Shown: positions 54,556 to 64,000 of the stretch, in pieces
Layout of the letters: every line of letters starts with the position of its first letter
Numbering within the stretch: the stretch's first letter is position 1
DNA from: Rhizobium mesoamericanum STM3625
GTDB lineage: Bacteria > Pseudomonadota > Alphaproteobacteria > Rhizobiales > Rhizobiaceae
NCBI RefSeq assembly: GCF_000312665.1
Contig: NZ_HF536772.1
Location: 914,585-978,584 of the forward strand
Direction of reading: 5' to 3'
Length of the DNA stretch: 64,000 bases
Program-made: the position numbers and the translations under genes
The notes under the pieces: generated by a model
Told to the model about the DNA's origin: nothing
Seen by the model: only the letters and a program-made list of their open reading frames with translations
The model's database searches: none

Positions 54556-54587
54556 AAGGGGGCCCTATCGGTGGTCCCCTTTTTCTT
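54556..54587 (+). terminator. intrinsic terminator of gabTD
   Basis: AAGGGGGCC pairs with GGTCCCCTT with one G-T mismatch pair, followed by TTTTTCTTT, 30 bases after the gabD stop. Confidence 0.75.
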
Positions 54588-54608
54588 TCGGCTCCAAAAA
54601 GCTTACCT

Positions 54609-55031
54609 TTACGCAGCCGGCTGCCAATCCGGCAGTAGGCGGTCATAGGCCCAGTTGAAGACGAAGGCGTAGACCATGTAGAAAAGCGCGAAGGATACGT
54701 CCATCATCAGTGCTTGAGGGATACTGATCCCAAGGTACCATGCAATCACTGGCAATAGCGCCAACAATAATCCGATCTCGAATATTACCGCATGCAACAC
54801 TCGGATTGCAGCACTCTTCTGCGTGCCGCCAGTCAGGCGTCGCATCAGGTGGTCGAAGCCGAGATTGTAGATGTAGTTCCAAACCGTCGCCACGGTCGCG
54901 CCGACAAGGCCGATCACGCCGATGTCGGCCACTGGCATACCGAAGCCGACCGCCCCGAGCGGCGTGACCAGCGCTAATCCGATGAGTTCGAAGCTAATGG
55001 CGTGGCGGATACGGTCTGCGGCTTTCCGCAT
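54609..55031 (-). CDS. PACE-family efflux protein
   Basis: A 140-residue membrane protein with four transmembrane segments in two tandem bacterial transmembrane pair repeats (RIRHAISFELIGLALVTPLG; RVLHAVIFEIGLLLALLPVI). The repeated R..H...FE and the WNYIYNLGFD/FNWAYDRLLPD ends are hallmarks of proton-coupled PACE exporters such as AceI, which extrude chlorhexidine or polyamines. The natural substrate is unknown. ATG at 55031 follows GGGGG; a second ATG four codons upstream lacks a site. Confidence 0.87.
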   Translation of the reverse strand: MRKAADRIRHAISFELIGLALVTPLGAVGFGMPVADIGVIGLVGATVATVWNYIYNLGFDHLMRRLTGGTQKSAAIRVLHAVIFEIGLLLALLPVIAWYLGISIPQALMMDVSFALFYMVYAFVFNWAYDRLLPDWQPAA

Positions 55032-55148
55032 AGTTGCCCCCATTGGGAATGTTCGGGTCGTCCCGAGTTGATGCCCATGGTGGGGGAGGTCGTCCTCACG
55101 CCCCTGTAATAGGTATTCTGGCGGCCAATAACAAGGGTGGAGCTTTGC

Positions 55149-55358
55149 TTAGTAGTGCGGCGGCCGCGTAACAGGCGGCGCCTCCAGCGATTGCTCCTCG
55201 AGCGACAGAAACCGCTCTGTCAACCTGTCGAGCTTGGCGCGCGTTTGCTCCACGACCTTCCATTGTTCGGCAAGTTGATCGGACAACTCCTCGATCGTCT
55301 GCGCCTGGTGAGCGACGATCTCCTCGAGTTTCGTGACGCGGCTTGTCTCTTCGGACAT
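55149..55358 (-). CDS. slyX: SlyX family protein
   Basis: A 69-residue coiled-coil protein (residues 8-55, VTKLEEIVAHQAQTIEELSD) ending in PPVTRPPHY, the characteristic SlyX C-terminal PPHY. Function is unknown. AGGAGG lies 6 bases ahead of the ATG at 55358. Monocistronic and divergent from uxaC. Confidence 0.88.
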   Translation of the reverse strand: MSEETSRVTKLEEIVAHQAQTIEELSDQLAEQWKVVEQTRAKLDRLTERFLSLEEQSLEAPPVTRPPHY

Positions 55359-55468
55359 GCAACCTCCTTGCCGCAAGCGGCCATTTTCATCCGCATCTCA
55401 AAAGCGGAAATAGTCCGCGCCGTCAATCGTTTCTAGGGTTGAACGGAGCGATGCGCAAAAGCGAACCG

Positions 55469-55482
55469 TTTGGTTACCCAAA
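55469..55482. promoter_or_regulatory. inverted repeat upstream of uxaC
   Basis: TTTGG (55469-55473) and CCAAA (55478-55482) flank TTAC, 56 bases before uxaC. It resembles the TTGGT-ACCAA type of operator read by FadR-group GntR regulators such as UxuR/ExuR. No such regulator gene is in the window. Confidence 0.35.
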
Positions 55483-55538
55483 GCCCTTGCCGCGTTCCGT
55501 CTTGTGGGGTAGGCCGGTAGCTCTCAGGAGGAATTCTC

Positions 55539-56954
55539 ATGGATGTTGGAAACGGCTTTCTTCATCCGGACCGGCTCTTTCCGGCCGATCCGGCAACACG
55601 GGCGATCGCGCGGGAGCTTTACGAGACGGTTCGCGCGCTGCCGATCGTAAGCCCGCACGGGCACACCGAGCCGTCATGGTTTGCCGACGACGAGCCGTTC
55701 GAGGATGCGTCCTCGCTGCTCGTCATTCCGGATCACTATCTCTTCCGCATGTTGCATAGCGTCAGCGTCAAGCTCGATGATCTCGGCGTTCCTCGCCTCG
55801 ACGGCAAGCCGGTCGCCAAGGGCCGCGACATCTGGCGCGCTTTCGCCGCGCAGTACCATCTCTTCCGCGGCACACCCTCCAGCCTATGGGTCGATCACGC
55901 CATGTCGGCCGTACTCGGTTGCGAAGAGCCGTTAAAGCCTGAAAACGCCGATGCGCTGTACGACCATATCAATGCTCAGCTGGCGCTGCCCGAGTTCCGA
56001 CCGCGCGCCCTGCACAAGCGTTTTGGTATCGAAACAATCGCCACGACCGAAGGCGCGCTCGACCCGCTGGTGCACCACCAGAAGATGGCGCAAGACGGCT
56101 GGATCGGTCGCGTCCGCACCACCTATCGTCCGGATAGCGTCACCGACCCCGATGCCGTCGGCTTCCGCGAAAATCTCGTCCGGCTTGGCGAACTGACCGA
56201 TTGCGACGTTACGAAGTGGGATGGGCTCATCGATGCCCACCGCAAGCGCCGCGCCTATTTCCGCCAGTACGGCGCGACCGCCACCGACCATGGGGTGCCA
56301 ACGGCGTTCACGGCGGACCTGCCGCTTGCCGACAAGCAACGCCTGCTCGACAAGGCGCACAAGATCACGATGAGCGCTGAGGAGGCGGAACTCTTCCGCG
56401 GCCAAATGCTGACCGAAATGGCTGGGCTTTCGGCCGAAGACGGCATGACGATGCAGATCCATGCCGGCTCGCGCCGCAACACCGATCGCGAACTGTTCCG
56501 AACCCGCGGTCCGAACATGGGTGCGGATATTCCTACGCCGACCGATTGGGTAGGCGGCCTTTCTGCCATGCTCGCAAAATACGGCCATGCACCGGGATTG
56601 CGCGTGCTCCTGTTCACGCTCGACGAGACGACCTATGCTCGCGAGCTGGCGCCGATGGCCGGCCATTGGCCATGCCTGATGATTGGCCCGCCCTGGTGGT
56701 TCCATGACAGCCCGAACGGCATTCGCCGCTATCTCGACCAAGTGGTGGAGACGGCCGGCTTCGCCAATCTGGCGGGCTTCAACGACGATACACGGGCGCT
56801 TCTGTCGATTCCGGCGCGCCATGATGTCTGGCGCCGCGAGGTTTGCCGTTTCCTGGCGCAGTTTGTGACGGAACACCGCATGACACGCCAGGAAGCCGAG
56901 ATCGTCGCCGGCGAACTCTCCTACGGAAACGCGAAGAAGGCATACAAGCTGTGA
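55539..56954 (+). CDS. uxaC: glucuronate (uronate) isomerase
   Basis: A 471-residue enzyme converting D-glucuronate to D-fructuronate and D-galacturonate to D-tagaturonate. Metal-binding SPHGHTEPSWF (from residue 38) opens the amidohydrolase-like barrel; the MQIHAGSRRNTDRELFRTRGP, NLAGFNDDTRALLSIPARHD and WRREVCRFLAQFV segments are typical. Length matches E. coli UxaC. AGGAGG precedes the ATG. It overlaps uxuB by GTGA. Confidence 0.94.
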   Translation: MDVGNGFLHPDRLFPADPATRAIARELYETVRALPIVSPHGHTEPSWFADDEPFEDASSLLVIPDHYLFRMLHSVSVKLDDLGVPRLDGKPVAKGRDIWRAFAAQYHLFRGTPSSLWVDHAMSAVLGCEEPLKPENADALYDHINAQLALPEFRPRALHKRFGIETIATTEGALDPLVHHQKMAQDGWIGRVRTTYRPDSVTDPDAVGFRENLVRLGELTDCDVTKWDGLIDAHRKRRAYFRQYGATATDHGVPTAFTADLPLADKQRLLDKAHKITMSAEEAELFRGQMLTEMAGLSAEDGMTMQIHAGSRRNTDRELFRTRGPNMGADIPTPTDWVGGLSAMLAKYGHAPGLRVLLFTLDETTYARELAPMAGHWPCLMIGPPWWFHDSPNGIRRYLDQVVETAGFANLAGFNDDTRALLSIPARHDVWRREVCRFLAQFVTEHRMTRQEAEIVAGELSYGNAKKAYKL

Positions 56955-58405
56955 CCGCACGTCTGATGAACCTATCCGGCCTCGCGCCGACCGCCAAGCT
57001 TCCCGGCTACGATCGCAAGGAATTGAAGTCGGGCATCCTGCATCTCGGTCCTGGCGCGTTCTTTCGCGCCCACTTCGCCCCCTTCACCGATGCGGCAATT
57101 GCAGCAGCCGGTGGCGATTGGGGCATCGAGGTCGCGAGCCTGCGAACGGCCGAGGTCGCCGATCACTTGAACGAGCAGAACGGCCTCTACACGATGCTCA
57201 TTCGCGATACGTCGGGCACGACCGCGCATGTCATCGGTCCGATCCTTCGCGCCCATGTTGCGACCCGCAATCCCGGCGATCTGCTTACAAGGCTGGAGGA
57301 TCCTGCCATTCGCATCGTCAGTCTGACAGTGACGGAGAAGGCCTATGGCTTCGATTCCGCCACCGGAGGGCTCGACCTGAAGCACCCCGACATTGCCGCC
57401 GACCTTGTCAACCGACATGCACCCCGCGGCGTCATCGGCTATCTCGTCGAAGGTCTTGCGCGCCGCCGCGCCAAGAGTATCGCGCCATTCACGCCGCTCA
57501 GTTGCGACAATCTGCCCAGCAACGGCGCCGTGTTGAAGCGACTCGTGCTCGAGTTTGCCGGTCGCATCGATCCGCAACTGAGACACTGGATCGAGGAGAA
57601 GGTGCCGTTCCCATCGACCATGGTCGATCGCATTACGCCGGCAAGCACGCAGGCCACCTATCGCGATGCCGAACGGCTGACGGGCAGACAGGATCTGGCG
57701 GCGATCGAGACCGAGCCCTTCACGCAGTGGGTGATCGAGGATCACTTCGCCAACGGCCGCCCGGAATGGGAAAAGGCAGGTGCCTTGATGGTCCAGGAAG
57801 TATCGGCTTACGAAAAGATGAAGTTGCGTATGCTCAACGGCGCACATTCGCTGCTCGCCTATCTCGGGTATATCGCCGGCTACGAGTTCGTTCGCGACGT
57901 CATGGATGATCCCGGCCTGGCGGCTCTGGCACGCCGCCATATGAATGCAGCCGCCGCCACGCTCGATCCCGTTTCCGGCATCGACCTCGAAGCCTATGCC
58001 GACGAGTTGATCGCACGTTTTGCAAACAAGGCGATCGCCCACCGCACCTATCAGATTGCCATGGATGGCACGCAGAAACTACCGCAGCGCCTTCTGGAGC
58101 CGGCGACGGAGGCGCTGGAGCATGGCGCGAGGGCTGAGACCTACGCGGTCGCGGTGGCCGCGTGGATGCGCTACGCCCTTGGCGTTGACAGGAACGGCGA
58201 ACGCTACGAATTGCGCGATCCCCGCGCGGCGGAAATTGCCGCATTATTGGCCAACGTGCCGCGCAACGGCGGCGCCGTGTCGAAAGCGCTGTTAGGACTA
58301 CCGGGCCTCTTCCCGGCGGCGCTGACCGGCAACGTCGCCTGGACGGAGGATGTGGCGAACAAGCTGGAAATCCTGATTCAGGATAATAAGCTGCCGCTCT
58401 TTTGA
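56951..58405 (+). CDS. uxuB: fructuronate reductase / D-mannonate oxidoreductase
   Basis: A 484-residue polyol-specific long-chain dehydrogenase using NAD(H) to turn fructuronate into mannonate. The dinucleotide site is ILHLGPGAFFRAH near the N-terminus. The family catalytic region is EKMKLRMLNGAHSLLAYLG, with Lys and Asn spaced as required. Mannitol dehydrogenase is the close alternative, but coupling to uxaC favours UxuB. The start is the GTG overlapping the uxaC stop; ATG at 56966 is possible. The next pathway enzyme, mannonate dehydratase UxuA, is not in the window. Confidence 0.87.
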   Translation: MTARLMNLSGLAPTAKLPGYDRKELKSGILHLGPGAFFRAHFAPFTDAAIAAAGGDWGIEVASLRTAEVADHLNEQNGLYTMLIRDTSGTTAHVIGPILRAHVATRNPGDLLTRLEDPAIRIVSLTVTEKAYGFDSATGGLDLKHPDIAADLVNRHAPRGVIGYLVEGLARRRAKSIAPFTPLSCDNLPSNGAVLKRLVLEFAGRIDPQLRHWIEEKVPFPSTMVDRITPASTQATYRDAERLTGRQDLAAIETEPFTQWVIEDHFANGRPEWEKAGALMVQEVSAYEKMKLRMLNGAHSLLAYLGYIAGYEFVRDVMDDPGLAALARRHMNAAAATLDPVSGIDLEAYADELIARFANKAIAHRTYQIAMDGTQKLPQRLLEPATEALEHGARAETYAVAVAAWMRYALGVDRNGERYELRDPRAAEIAALLANVPRNGGAVSKALLGLPGLFPAALTGNVAWTEDVANKLEILIQDNKLPLF

Positions 58406-58431
58406 AGGGCAATGAGATGGGCGCGCTCGCC

Positions 58432-58460
58432 CCGGCACGGAATTTCCGTGCCGGTTGTTC
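58432..58460 (+). terminator. hairpin after uxuB
   Basis: CCGGCACGG (58432-58440) and CCGTGCCGG (58446-58454) form a perfect 9-base-pair stem with an AATTT loop, followed by TTGTTC. A probable terminator of uxaC-uxuB. Confidence 0.65.
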
Positions 58461-58504
58461 GGCGCCCTCACATCTGAGATGAGGACCTCTGGCGCCGGCC
58501 TACG

Positions 58505-58628
58505 CTGCCATCCCTGCTCGACACAGGGACCCAGCGGCCCAGGTCCTTGGGCGCGCGGGGGTCCCGCCCGATTGTCGTTCACCGCGCGGGCGCGGTGGCT
58601 GGATCCCTGCGACAAGCACAGGAATGAC
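58505..58628. repeat. RIME-like Rhizobium intergenic repeat element
   Basis: The left end (58506-58534) and the inverse of the right end (58598-58628) match over about 29 positions around CCTG...CAGGGA-CCAGC, with a GC-rich centre. The sequence TCCCTG..AAGCACAGGAATGAC is of the type found at many intergenic sites in Rhizobiaceae genomes. It sits between convergent genes. Confidence 0.65.
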
Positions 58629-58652
58629 AACCTAACGGGCGATACGCACCTA

Positions 58653-61103
58653 TTAGGCCTTCACCCGCGTCATTTCTGGATCGTACAAGGGCGTCAGCGA
58701 GACTCGGCAGGGCACGCGCTCGCGCGCCACGTCGAGTTCATAGCTGCCTGACAGAACGAAGTCTTGGCTCACGCCTTCCGGGTGGCGCACATAGCCATAA
58801 CCGATCGGCTTTCCGACCGTGTAGCCGAAGCCGCCGCTGGAGAGCCAGCCAACGCGCTTGCCGTTGCGATAGATCGTCTCGCGGCCAAGCAGCACCACAT
58901 CGGGATCGTCGGGCACGAAGCAGGCAAGCATCTTCGTGACGCCGGAGGCGAGCTGCCGTTCGATAGCCTCGCGGCCCCGAAACGGCGTGCTTTTCCTCGT
59001 CTTAACGGCCCAGCCAAGCCCGGCTTCGATGGGCGTGTGATCCGGCCCGATATCCGAACCCCAGGCGCGATAGCCCTTCTCAAGGCGGCAGCTTTCAATG
59101 GCGCGATAGCCGGCATTGGTCAGCTGCAGCGGACCGCCCGCCGCCATCAGTGCGTCATAGACCGTCGTTGCGTATTCGACCGGAACATGCAGTTCGTAGC
59201 CAAGTTCCCCGACATAGGTTATTCGCAACGCCCGTACCGGGCAGCCGGCGATACCGACGGTGTTGATGCGGCTAAACGGGAATGCGGCGTTGGAAACATC
59301 GCTGTTTGTCACCTTCTCCAGCACTGCGCGCGCGTTCGGTCCCATCAGCGAAAGGACGGAATAGGCAGAGGTGACGTCGACGAGCTCCGCGTGCATCCCA
59401 TCTGGAATATTGCGTGCGATCCAATCGAAGTCATGCGTCGCGAAGCCGGTGCCGGTCACGATGTAATACTCGTCGCTGGCGACGCGAGCGCAAGTGAGAT
59501 CGCACTCGATACCACCCTTGTCGTTCAGCATCTGCGTGTAGACGAGCGAGCCGATCGGCTTTGTCACATCGTTGGAGGCAATCCATGACAGCGCAGCCTC
59601 GGCATCGCGTCCCTTCAACACGAATTTGGCGAAGGACGTCTGATCGAAGATCACGGCGGCCTCACGCACTGCTTTGTGCTCGCGACCGACGGCATCAAAC
59701 CAGTTCTGACGGCGGTACGTGTAGATATCCTTCGGCTCCTCATTGGCGAAGAGATCGGCAAACCAGTTCGGTCGTTCCCATCCGAGCTTTTCGCCAAAGC
59801 AGGCGCCCTGCGCCTTCAGCCGTTCGTAGAGCGGCGATTTGCGGCATGGCCGCCCGCTCGAATACTCTTCGAAAGGAAAGGCCAGTGTGTAGTGCTTGCC
59901 GTAAGCTTCAAGCGTACGGGTGCGCACCCAGTCCGTATCGAAGTGCGGCCGACCGAACCGACGAATATCGACGGGCCAGAGATCATAGGGTGGTTCGCCC
60001 TTGGCAACCCATTCAGCCAACGCCATGCCGGCGCCGCCGCCGGACGCGATGCCGAAGGCGTTGAAGCCGGCGCCGACGAAGAAGTTCCTCAGCTCAGGTG
60101 CTTCGCCGAGAATGAAGTTGCCATCAGGCGTAAAGCTTTCCGGTCCGTTCAGCAGCTGTTTGACGCCGACGGTTTCGAGCGCTGGAACGCGGCCGAGCGC
60201 CTGCTCCATGATCTGTTCGAAATGCTCGAAATTGCTGTCGAGCAGCGTGTAATGGAAGCCCTCGGGAATACCGCCCTTAGCCCATGGGATCGGGTTCGGC
60301 TCATAGCCGCCCATGACGATGCCGCCGACCTCTTCCTTGTAGTAGGTCAACCGGTCGGGATCTCGCAGCGTCGGCAGGTTCGAGGGCACGCCGAAGGATT
60401 CGGTGATGATGTACTGGTGCTCGACGGAGATCAGCGGCACGTTGACGCCGAAGCGGGCGGCAAAGCGTCGCGTCCACTGGCCGGCGCAGACGACGACACG
60501 GTCGCACTCGATCCGCCCATGCTCGGTGAGGACAGCGCGGATCCGACCCTTGTCGATCTCTAGATCGAGAACTTCAGTATCCTCGAAGATTGAAACGCCT
60601 GACATGCGGGCGCCTTTGGCAAGCGCTTGCGTAATGTCGGACGGGTTGGCCTGGCCATCGGTCGGCAGGTAGGCGGCGCCTACGAGATCGTCGATGGTCA
60701 TCAGCGGCCAGAGATCGAAGGCCTCCCGCGGTGTCAGAAGCTGCATATCGAGCCCGAATGATTGCGCGGTGGTCGCCTGCCGTTTGACCTCGGTCCAGCG
60801 TTCCTCGTTACAGGCAAGGCGCAGGCCGCCATTCATCTTCCAGCCTGTCCCAAGCCCCGTTTCGGCTTCTAGCTTCTTGTAGAGATCCACGGAGTAGCCG
60901 AGCAGCTGGGTAATGTTGGCGCTAGTGCGCAATTGGCCTACGAGACCGGCCGCATGGAAGGTCGTGCCCGAGGTCAGCTTCTTGCGCTCGAGGAGCACCG
61001 TATCGGTCCAGCCAAGCTTGCCGAGATGGTAGGCGGTCGAGCAGCCGATGATTCCGCCGCCGATGACGACCGCCTTTGCGGTCTTTGGCAATTCCTTCGT
61101 CAT
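58653..61103 (-). CDS. dimethylglycine/sarcosine dehydrogenase-like flavoprotein
   Basis: An 816-residue four-domain oxidoreductase. An FAD-binding DAO domain comes first (GGGIIG at residues 15-20; TTFHAAGLVGQLRTS, the covalent-flavin-like region). An FAO_M linker domain, a GCV_T folate-binding domain (about 430-700) and a GCV_T C-terminal barrel follow. The layout is that of dimethylglycine or sarcosine dehydrogenases, which oxidatively demethylate N-methylglycines and pass the C1 unit to tetrahydrofolate. The true substrate is not certain. It starts one base after the stop of the kinase gene. Confidence 0.88.
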   Translation of the reverse strand: MTKELPKTAKAVVIGGGIIGCSTAYHLGKLGWTDTVLLERKKLTSGTTFHAAGLVGQLRTSANITQLLGYSVDLYKKLEAETGLGTGWKMNGGLRLACNEERWTEVKRQATTAQSFGLDMQLLTPREAFDLWPLMTIDDLVGAAYLPTDGQANPSDITQALAKGARMSGVSIFEDTEVLDLEIDKGRIRAVLTEHGRIECDRVVVCAGQWTRRFAARFGVNVPLISVEHQYIITESFGVPSNLPTLRDPDRLTYYKEEVGGIVMGGYEPNPIPWAKGGIPEGFHYTLLDSNFEHFEQIMEQALGRVPALETVGVKQLLNGPESFTPDGNFILGEAPELRNFFVGAGFNAFGIASGGGAGMALAEWVAKGEPPYDLWPVDIRRFGRPHFDTDWVRTRTLEAYGKHYTLAFPFEEYSSGRPCRKSPLYERLKAQGACFGEKLGWERPNWFADLFANEEPKDIYTYRRQNWFDAVGREHKAVREAAVIFDQTSFAKFVLKGRDAEAALSWIASNDVTKPIGSLVYTQMLNDKGGIECDLTCARVASDEYYIVTGTGFATHDFDWIARNIPDGMHAELVDVTSAYSVLSLMGPNARAVLEKVTNSDVSNAAFPFSRINTVGIAGCPVRALRITYVGELGYELHVPVEYATTVYDALMAAGGPLQLTNAGYRAIESCRLEKGYRAWGSDIGPDHTPIEAGLGWAVKTRKSTPFRGREAIERQLASGVTKMLACFVPDDPDVVLLGRETIYRNGKRVGWLSSGGFGYTVGKPIGYGYVRHPEGVSQDFVLSGSYELDVARERVPCRVSLTPLYDPEMTRVKA

Positions 61104-61104
61104 A

Positions 61105-61980
61105 TTATCGATCCTGTTCAAAAGCGTCATAGGCGCGCTCGAAGCGCGCAAAATTCTCGGCCGTATAGCCGACGTAATCGAAGTCGATGGTGGAGTGTAT
61201 TTCGGATACCATGCTCCACAGCGTTTCGCGAAGCAGCGACGCGCACTTCATGGCCCGATAGCGGTGCCAGAGATCCGAACTCAGTGGCATCCGGTAGTAT
61301 GTTTCGAGCATGAATCGCTCGGTCGGCTCGGAAAACTCACTGTTAGAGGCAAGGCCGCCCAGATCAAAAAGCGGCGTGTTGAACCCTGCATAGTCCCAGT
61401 CGATCAGCCACAGGCGCTTGCCGTCGTCGAGAAAGTTGGCGGCCAGCATGTCGTTGTGGCCGAACGCGATCTCGAAGGGGCCGCCCGCCGCTTCCAGCTG
61501 TTCGGCCTTGGCGAGCAGATCCGGGAAAAGCTGGCGATAGCGACTGTTGGCGGTCTCCAGATTGGCGATGTAATCGCGAATGACGTGGAACACCCAGAAG
61601 ATCGCCGCCGCACCACGAAATTCGCGCGCGACGTCATGGTGGCAGGTACGCACCAGCGGAATCAGCCGCTCCAACATTTCAGGGCGTCGAATGTCCTCGG
61701 GCGTGAGTGCGGTGGACTCGATGTAGTCGAGGACCAGCACACCCGGCGCATGATGAATGACTTCAGGCGAAAGCCCCGAGGCGTGCGCAGCCTGGCTGGC
61801 GGCAAGCTCGTTCTGCCGGCTGATGTGGTGGACCGGGATATCCTCTCCAAGCCGGACAACGCGGCGCACTGCGCGATCCCGCACCAGGTAGTTTCGGTTG
61901 GTGATGCCGCCACTAATCGGAACAATTTCGATCGGACCCTGCCATATACCAAGCGCATGAATCCGATCTTCAGGCGTCAC
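61105..61980 (-). CDS. choline/aminoglycoside kinase-like phosphotransferase
   Basis: A 291-residue APH/choline kinase-fold enzyme. The catalytic loop is HNDMLAANF (residues 175-183) and the metal motif is LIDWDYAG with D194; GGITNRNYLV is the nucleotide loop. The substrate is likely an amino alcohol or choline-like compound, by family. The GTG at 61980 is chosen because GGGGAAG precedes it and MTPEDRI fits the family; ATG at 62016 is an alternative. It overlaps no neighbour but lies between the ATPase and flavoprotein genes in one operon. Confidence 0.82.
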   Translation of the reverse strand: MTPEDRIHALGIWQGPIEIVPISGGITNRNYLVRDRAVRRVVRLGEDIPVHHISRQNELAASQAAHASGLSPEVIHHAPGVLVLDYIESTALTPEDIRRPEMLERLIPLVRTCHHDVAREFRGAAAIFWVFHVIRDYIANLETANSRYRQLFPDLLAKAEQLEAAGGPFEIAFGHNDMLAANFLDDGKRLWLIDWDYAGFNTPLFDLGGLASNSEFSEPTERFMLETYYRMPLSSDLWHRYRAMKCASLLRETLWSMVSEIHSTIDFDYVGYTAENFARFERAYDAFEQDR

Positions 61981-62045
61981 GCTCTTCCCCTTCGCAGCCC
62001 ATCCTATTGAAACCATCGCTAGAGCGGGATCAGCTGTCAAGCGCG

Positions 62046-63125
<1,080 letters not shown>

Positions 63126-63150
63126 GATCTCAGGATTCCTCCCTGGTCCG

Positions 63151-64000
63151 TTAGTTCGTGCGAGCACGCCAATCGGCGTACTTCGGGCTGTCCGATCCGA
63201 TCGGCAGAATGACTTCGCTGCCGGTGTCGGATGATTGATAGATAGCTGTGACGAGCTCCAACGCGCGGCGCGCATCCTTTGTCGTTACTGGCAACGGACC
63301 GTTGCCGCTGAGATAGGCATGGAAATGCTCCATCTGGGTCGTGAAGCGCGGAGCCACCGGCTGCCAGTCGCCGATGACGGCATCGATGCACGCCTTAACC
63401 CCGTCATTGGCGGCGATGATCTTCCACGGTTCCCGGCCCGGCGAATACGGTTCGTGGTTGCTCTCGAAGGTGACGTTCTCGAAGTGCAGCCGCAGGCGAC
63501 TGATCTGCTCTTGTGAGCCCAGCGTGCAGGAGAGCGAAACGAAGGCACCGTTCTGCATCAGCAGGCTTGCCGAGGCGCAGTCCTCGACCTCGATGTCGTT
63601 GACCCGGGTCGCGACGCGACCGAAGACCTTGGAAACCGGCCCCATCAGATATAGCAGCATGTCATGCAGATGCAGCGCGTGGGTCACTAGCACACCACCA
63701 AGCTCGGTCGCCCATTTGCCCCGCCAAGGTACGGCGTAATACTCGGGCGTCCGCAGCCAGAAGGTCTCCACCGAGCCCATGTAGGGCTTGCCCGCGATTC
63801 CGGCCTCGATGATCTTCTTCGCCTTCTCGATGCCGTCGCCGTAGCGATACTGGAAGATCGGCATCAGCGTGCCCTTGGCCGACTTCTCCGCCTGCATGAT
63901 TGTGTCGACGCCGGAAAGCGAACCAGTCAGCGGCTTTTCGCAGATGACATGCTTGCCCGCTGCCAGTGCCGCCAGCACCTGCTCCAGGTGAATGCCGGGC
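63151..64000 (-). CDS. Gfo/Idh/MocA-family oxidoreductase (5' end outside window)
   Basis: A partial NAD(P)-dependent dehydrogenase; the reading frame is still open at the window edge, so the N-terminal Rossmann loop is missing. The visible part begins with GKHVICEKPL, the family's EKP motif with the catalytic lysine, and continues through RYGDGIEKAKKIIEAGIAGK and a substrate domain with GVLVTHALHLHDMLLYL and its conserved histidines. Such enzymes act on sugars, inositols or their derivatives. It is the first visible gene of the catabolic operon leading left to the flavoprotein. Confidence 0.87.
   Translation of the reverse strand, partial: PGIHLEQVLAALAAGKHVICEKPLTGSLSGVDTIMQAEKSAKGTLMPIFQYRYGDGIEKAKKIIEAGIAGKPYMGSVETFWLRTPEYYAVPWRGKWATELGGVLVTHALHLHDMLLYLMGPVSKVFGRVATRVNDIEVEDCASASLLMQNGAFVSLSCTLGSQEQISRLRLHFENVTFESNHEPYSPGREPWKIIAANDGVKACIDAVIGDWQPVAPRFTTQMEHFHAYLSGNGPLPVTTKDARRALELVTAIYQSSDTGSEVILPIGSDSPKYADWRARTN

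Noticed and set aside
58298..58630. 110-codon minus-strand frame
   Set aside because: It covers the uxuB end, its hairpin and the intergenic repeat; the frame is open only because of the GC-rich repeat.

Overview
The window looks like a chromosomal segment of a rhizobial alphaproteobacterium (Rhizobium, Agrobacterium or Ensifer type). The evidence is the GC-rich third codon positions, Irr beside fabA, the FYDLN-acid protein near cmk-rpsA, the YlxR-L7Ae fusion between nusA and infB, recF followed by a MoeB/ThiF-type gene, and DUF992 and LssY-C proteins. Species cannot be fixed from the sequence alone. Nearly all genes are ordinary housekeeping genes; the less expected material lies between them.

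Layout. 1-9.2 kb: GNAT acetyltransferase, truncated haemoglobin, LssY-C protein, then recF-moeB-GNAT (two ATGA overlaps), a D-2-hydroxyacid dehydrogenase, an SH3b secreted protein, an adenosine kinase-like PfkB kinase, small hypotheticals and a cold-shock gene with a TTG start. 9.2-9.9 kb: no gene, but a terminator hairpin with a probable group II intron fragment placed exactly behind its T-run. 9.9-16.2 kb: AEC permease, membrane cytochrome c, kdsB-pheA, and a minus-strand set (HIT, nudC, WYL regulator, DUF1127, VOC). 16.3-23.6 kb: SRP RNA, dnaX-ybaB, five unrelated genes, recR, lytic transglycosylase. 23.6-25.6 kb: a broken GNAT pseudogene and an EntS-like MFS exporter.

25.7-36.2 kb is the translation and RNA-turnover block rimP-nusA-ylxR-infB-rbfA-truB-rpsO-pnp. 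A good promoter and an intrinsic-terminator-like hairpin lie in the rimP leader, and further hairpins precede infB and pnp. 36.3-43.9 kb: RsmC-like methyltransferase, SnoaL-like protein, the fatty-acid genes fabA-fabB-fabI divergent from irr, and TRIC, YdcF and DUF1275 membrane proteins. 44.1-48.2 kb: tRNA-Ala(GGC), the FYDLN-acid protein, a paiB-like gene overlapping cmk, and rpsA.

48.2-64 kb: an acidic low-complexity protein, a short RNase D, a MerR-XRE-cupin regulator divergent from gabT-gabD (GABA catabolism) with a perfect inverted repeat between them, a PACE efflux protein, slyX, uxaC-uxuB (hexuronate catabolism), and a Rhizobium-type intergenic repeat. Last comes a minus-strand catabolic operon cut by the window end: Gfo/Idh dehydrogenase, UgpC/MalK-type ATPase, aminoglycoside/choline kinase-like kinase, and a four-domain dimethylglycine/sarcosine dehydrogenase-like flavoprotein. 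No CRISPR array, prophage, intact transposase or secretion island was seen.
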